64,000 nucleotides of DNA from Bradyrhizobium sp. BRP22 (GTDB lineage: Bacteria > Pseudomonadota > Alphaproteobacteria > Rhizobiales > Xanthobacteraceae): the NCBI RefSeq assembly GCF_020194175.1, contig NZ_JADYVX010000013.1, positions 1-64,000 on the forward strand, written 5' to 3'. Numbering within the stretch: the first letter of the stretch is position 1; every line of letters begins with the position of its first letter. Below the pieces are notes generated by a model. The model was not told the DNA's origin and did not search any database. It worked only from the letters and a program-made list of their open reading frames with translations. A program made the translations under genes and the position numbers. Shown piece by piece: positions 61,950 through 64,000 of this stretch.

Positions 61950-62831
61950 CTACATAAAGTCATCGTCCTCCCAATCCGGCGAGACGTTTCTCACACGAGC
62001 GGAACGTTGCGTATCCCCGTCTTCACTCTCTTCCGCTTTGGAAAGGTAAAGAGGATGTTTGTATTTTCGCTGCCATTCACCGTCGCTGTTCTTGATCCAT
62101 TTGTCCGGATGCTTGGTAGGGTCAAGCACCATCATCGAGTCACCTATCTCAACAAAACCCAACGCTGCTGCACGGGCTTTCGCTTCCGGATTCACGGGAT
62201 GAGAAAGGACTAAGGGCTTGTCGCCGTCCGACCGAAGCTGATGCTCCAGCAAAATGTCGCCTGCGTTATCGACGAGGGGATGCGTAACCCGAAAGTCCAC
62301 CGTCGATGTGATTTCATACTTTCCGGGAAACTGTTCCCGCCAGCGCGCGCGTGCCGGTTCATCTTCGAACACGTCACGCATGTGAGCTCCACCTTCCGTT
62401 CGAAGAAGTCCAACGCTCTTATTTCCCAATTGATAGCTGAAATATCGTGCGTCGTTCGAACCTTCTTTCCTGCCATGACTATAGGCAACGTCCGCAGCGC
62501 GCCGCGCTTTCAATGCGACAGAATCCGAGTATTGCTTAGGATTGGCGGCGATACGCTCGATTTCATCCCCATAGAAATCCTCCAATTTGTCCTGAAAAAC
62601 TTGGCTTGAGATCTCGATGATGGGGGGTCTGGCGGTCAATGAGTACGGCCGGGCGGTCGCCGACGACGGAGCAGTGTAGGATTCCCGCGGCGCTAGCTGC
62701 ATATGAGAAAACGCGTCCTCGAAGCTTCGGCCTTGATCTGCTTGCGTACCGCCGACGCCAGACTGGGTCATTCCATCAGAGTCACTACCCATCCATGGAA
62801 AGTGGGATGAGCCATTTATTCGATTGTACAT
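61950..62831 (-). CDS. nopP: type III effector NopP (copy 2)
   Basis: The 293-aa effector starts at the ATG of MYNRINGSSHFPWMGSDSDG, at 62831. The open frame continues upstream for 181 codons through a decayed TPR gene, so an automatic call would give a false 474-aa fusion; the tts box 69 bp upstream of this ATG fixes the true start. Family features include ATARPYSLTARPPIIEISSQ, DARYFSYQLGNKSVGLLRTE, VDFRVTHPLVDNAGDILLEH and VLDPTKHPDKWIKNSDGEWQ. It is a clear paralogue of the nopP at 54996-55859 with similar domain limits. Ends in an acidic, short tail (DWEDDDFM). Confidence 0.9.
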   Translation of the reverse strand: MYNRINGSSHFPWMGSDSDGMTQSGVGGTQADQGRSFEDAFSHMQLAPRESYTAPSSATARPYSLTARPPIIEISSQVFQDKLEDFYGDEIERIAANPKQYSDSVALKARRAADVAYSHGRKEGSNDARYFSYQLGNKSVGLLRTEGGAHMRDVFEDEPARARWREQFPGKYEITSTVDFRVTHPLVDNAGDILLEHQLRSDGDKPLVLSHPVNPEAKARAAALGFVEIGDSMMVLDPTKHPDKWIKNSDGEWQRKYKHPLYLSKAEESEDGDTQRSARVRNVSPDWEDDDFM

Positions 62832-62899
62832 GGACGTTTGCGCTCCTATCTGCGAAAGCTGCAACGGGTACCAGGCTGCTAAGGCCGAGCGGAGCTTGA

Positions 62900-62927
62900 T
62901 AGCCAGCCTGCCTGACCAAAAGCTGAC
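62900..62927 (-). promoter_or_regulatory. tts box upstream of nopP copy 2
   Basis: On the minus strand GTCAGCTTTTGGTCAGGCAG followed by GCTGGCTA. GTCAGCTT is perfect and the total length to CTA is right. It lies 69 bp upstream of the ATG at 62831. Confidence 0.75.
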
Positions 62928-62944
62928 TGACTGCAGGTTCTCGA

Positions 62945-63410
62945 GCGTGTTGCGAGCCAGTGTGACCTTGAGCCCATCTATGGCTGTCCTGCCAACGCAC
63001 GTCATTCGTGCGAAAGCGGTTGGTGGCTGGTGTTGCCGCTTCGGCTTTCCCGGAAAGGCAAGCGATAGGCGAAGATTATCCCGCAAGATCTGATTGTCAG
63101 GGGCAGCTGCGAGAGCCTGCCGATATAGCGCTTGGGCCTCATCATGGCGTCTCTCTGGCTCGAGAACCGCCCCTTTTCGGTCAGGTACGCAAATCACCAG
63201 GAACTGTAAGCGAGATCTTGTCGGCGATCTCAAGCGCCTCAGCCCGCGTTCTGTGCTAAAAGCCTCTGCGTAAATGAGATTGCCGCCATCGACATTGTGT
63301 GATTCTTGCTTCAGAGCCTCGCGCAGACCCTCCTCGTCCGCAACCAGGGGAGGGTGCGCAATACGCTGGCGCATCGCAGGATCGATGTCCAGCGGCGCTT
63401 GAGATTGAAT
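62945..63410 (-). pseudogene. decayed duplicate of the TPR lipoprotein gene
   Basis: Segments MRQRIAHPPLVADEEGLREA, LKQESHNVDGG and then HDEAQALYRQALAAAPDNQI followed by LRDNLRLSLAF line up with the intact TPR gene at 63473-64000. The middle (ERGLRRLRSPTRSRLQFLVI) does not, so compensating frameshifts have scrambled it. The signal/lipobox part is missing. It is a tandem copy in decay. Confidence 0.65.
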
Positions 63411-63472
63411 CTAGCTGACGGCAAGCGGACGCGGATGAGTCGGGCGTACGCGCCGCGCGTTTGAAGGGCATG

Positions 63473-64000
63473 CTATTTCGAGTGCATCAACGCATGTGCC
63501 TCCTCGGCCGACGGCTGCAAGCTGACGTTGCCGCTCTCGGCCGTGCCGTCAAGTGCGAGCGACAGAGCCAGGTTGTTGCGCAACATCTCATTGCCTGGCT
63601 CGGTTGCAAGGGCTCGTCGATATAGCGCTTGTGCCTCACGATGACGTCCCTCGTTGTCGAGCACAACGCCCTTCGCGTTGAGTGCACGCAGGTCACCAGG
63701 TGTTACAAGCAAGAGGTCGTCGAGTAGCTGAAGCGCTTCATCCGCGCGGTTTTGCGCCAGCAAGGTCCGCGCAAGGGGAATCGCTGCGTCAACGTTGCCT
63801 GGCTGTTGCTTCAAAGCAGCGCGCAAAGTATCCTCGTCGGCATCCCGACGGAGCGCGTGCGCAATGCGCTCGCGCATAGCAGGATCGACGTGGTTGGCAC
63901 CCAGTAACTCTGGTCGTGGCGCCTGCTCTGCTGAAAGGCCCGGCTTATCCAAGCCAGCGCAACCACCGAGCAGCAGAATGCCCAGCACCGCGAGGAGCCT
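63473..64000 (-). CDS. TPR-repeat lipoprotein (TadD/PilF-like), 5' end outside window
   Basis: The frame runs off the right window edge, so the start is not seen. The visible part opens RLLAVLGILLLGGCAGLDKP, a lipoprotein signal with lipobox LGGC. TPR-like helical pairs follow: ALKQQPGNVDAAIPLARTLL, NRADEALQLLDDLLLVTPGD, RHREAQALYRRALATEPGNE. Such TPR lipoproteins assist pilus or secretion assembly (TadD-like), but similar proteins have other roles. It is followed on the same strand by its decayed copy and then nopP copy 2. Confidence 0.7.
   Translation of the reverse strand, partial: RLLAVLGILLLGGCAGLDKPGLSAEQAPRPELLGANHVDPAMRERIAHALRRDADEDTLRAALKQQPGNVDAAIPLARTLLAQNRADEALQLLDDLLLVTPGDLRALNAKGVVLDNEGRHREAQALYRRALATEPGNEMLRNNLALSLALDGTAESGNVSLQPSAEEAHALMHSK

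Noticed and set aside
63390..63417. GTCAGCTAGATT on the minus strand before the decayed TPR copy
   Set aside because: Lacks the second AGCT half and the CC; just a chance GTCAGCT.

Overview
The window looks like an accessory symbiotic region (symbiosis island or symbiotic plasmid) of a Bradyrhizobium-type alphaproteobacterium. It carries type III effector genes of kinds known from nodulating rhizobia and related plant pathogens: SKWP-repeat giants, LRR-NEL ubiquitin ligases and NopP. Several are preceded by tts boxes, the binding sites of the type III activator TtsI. There is also a textbook NifA upstream site with a sigma54 promoter, and the genes sit among frameshifted and truncated remnants of transposases, integrases and other genes. 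No structural type III secretion gene and no nod, nif or rRNA/tRNA gene was seen in the window.

Layout. 1-7639: a giant SKWP-repeat effector gene, cut by the window edge and broken by a 17-bp deletion. 7640-9140: integrase and transposase debris, then a NifA/sigma54 promoter. 9300-15231: a small-molecule-type cluster with a heme-oxygenase-like oxidase fused to a GFA domain, a 2OG-Fe(II) oxygenase, a PGM1-like ATP-grasp ligase and an acyl-CoA ligase. 15428-24554: a GcrA-like remnant, a TIR-domain gene with a shortened TIR domain, and a complete four-gene Wadjet (JetABCD) anti-plasmid system. 24555-28106: a coupled operon trpD - degenerate trpC - small ORFs - flavin reductase. 28749-30633: repeat-rich effector debris. 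30715-39408: a tts box and an intact 2855-aa SKWP effector with a C-terminal shikimate-kinase domain. 39601-40903: small ORFs and a pectin methylesterase fragment. 41140-45138: two divergent LRR-NEL E3 ligase effectors with back-to-back tts boxes. 45445-49034: a three-subunit biotin-dependent acyl-CoA carboxylase. 49192-54900: mostly debris with a few small genes. 54904-55859: the first nopP. 57332-58367: two phage-like small genes and a tts box before a small membrane-protein ORF. 59438-61006: a secreted serine carboxypeptidase. 61281-64000: an IS1595 remnant, the second nopP, a decayed TPR-protein copy and an intact TPR lipoprotein gene running off the window.

How the parts fit. The tts-box genes should be switched on together by flavonoid, NodD and TtsI and their products injected into legume cells. 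The NifA/sigma54 promoter would place whatever it drives in the micro-oxic nodule. Wadjet and the TIR gene are defence genes that would act against plasmids or phage. Effector families occur in pairs (two SKWP, two NEL, two NopP), and the TPR gene has a decayed second copy, which points to segmental duplication followed by decay. The most novel-looking items are the SKWP proteins (helical repeats, a DGDFDGD polymerase-like motif and a shikimate-kinase domain in one chain) and the NifA-linked oxidase/ATP-grasp cluster.
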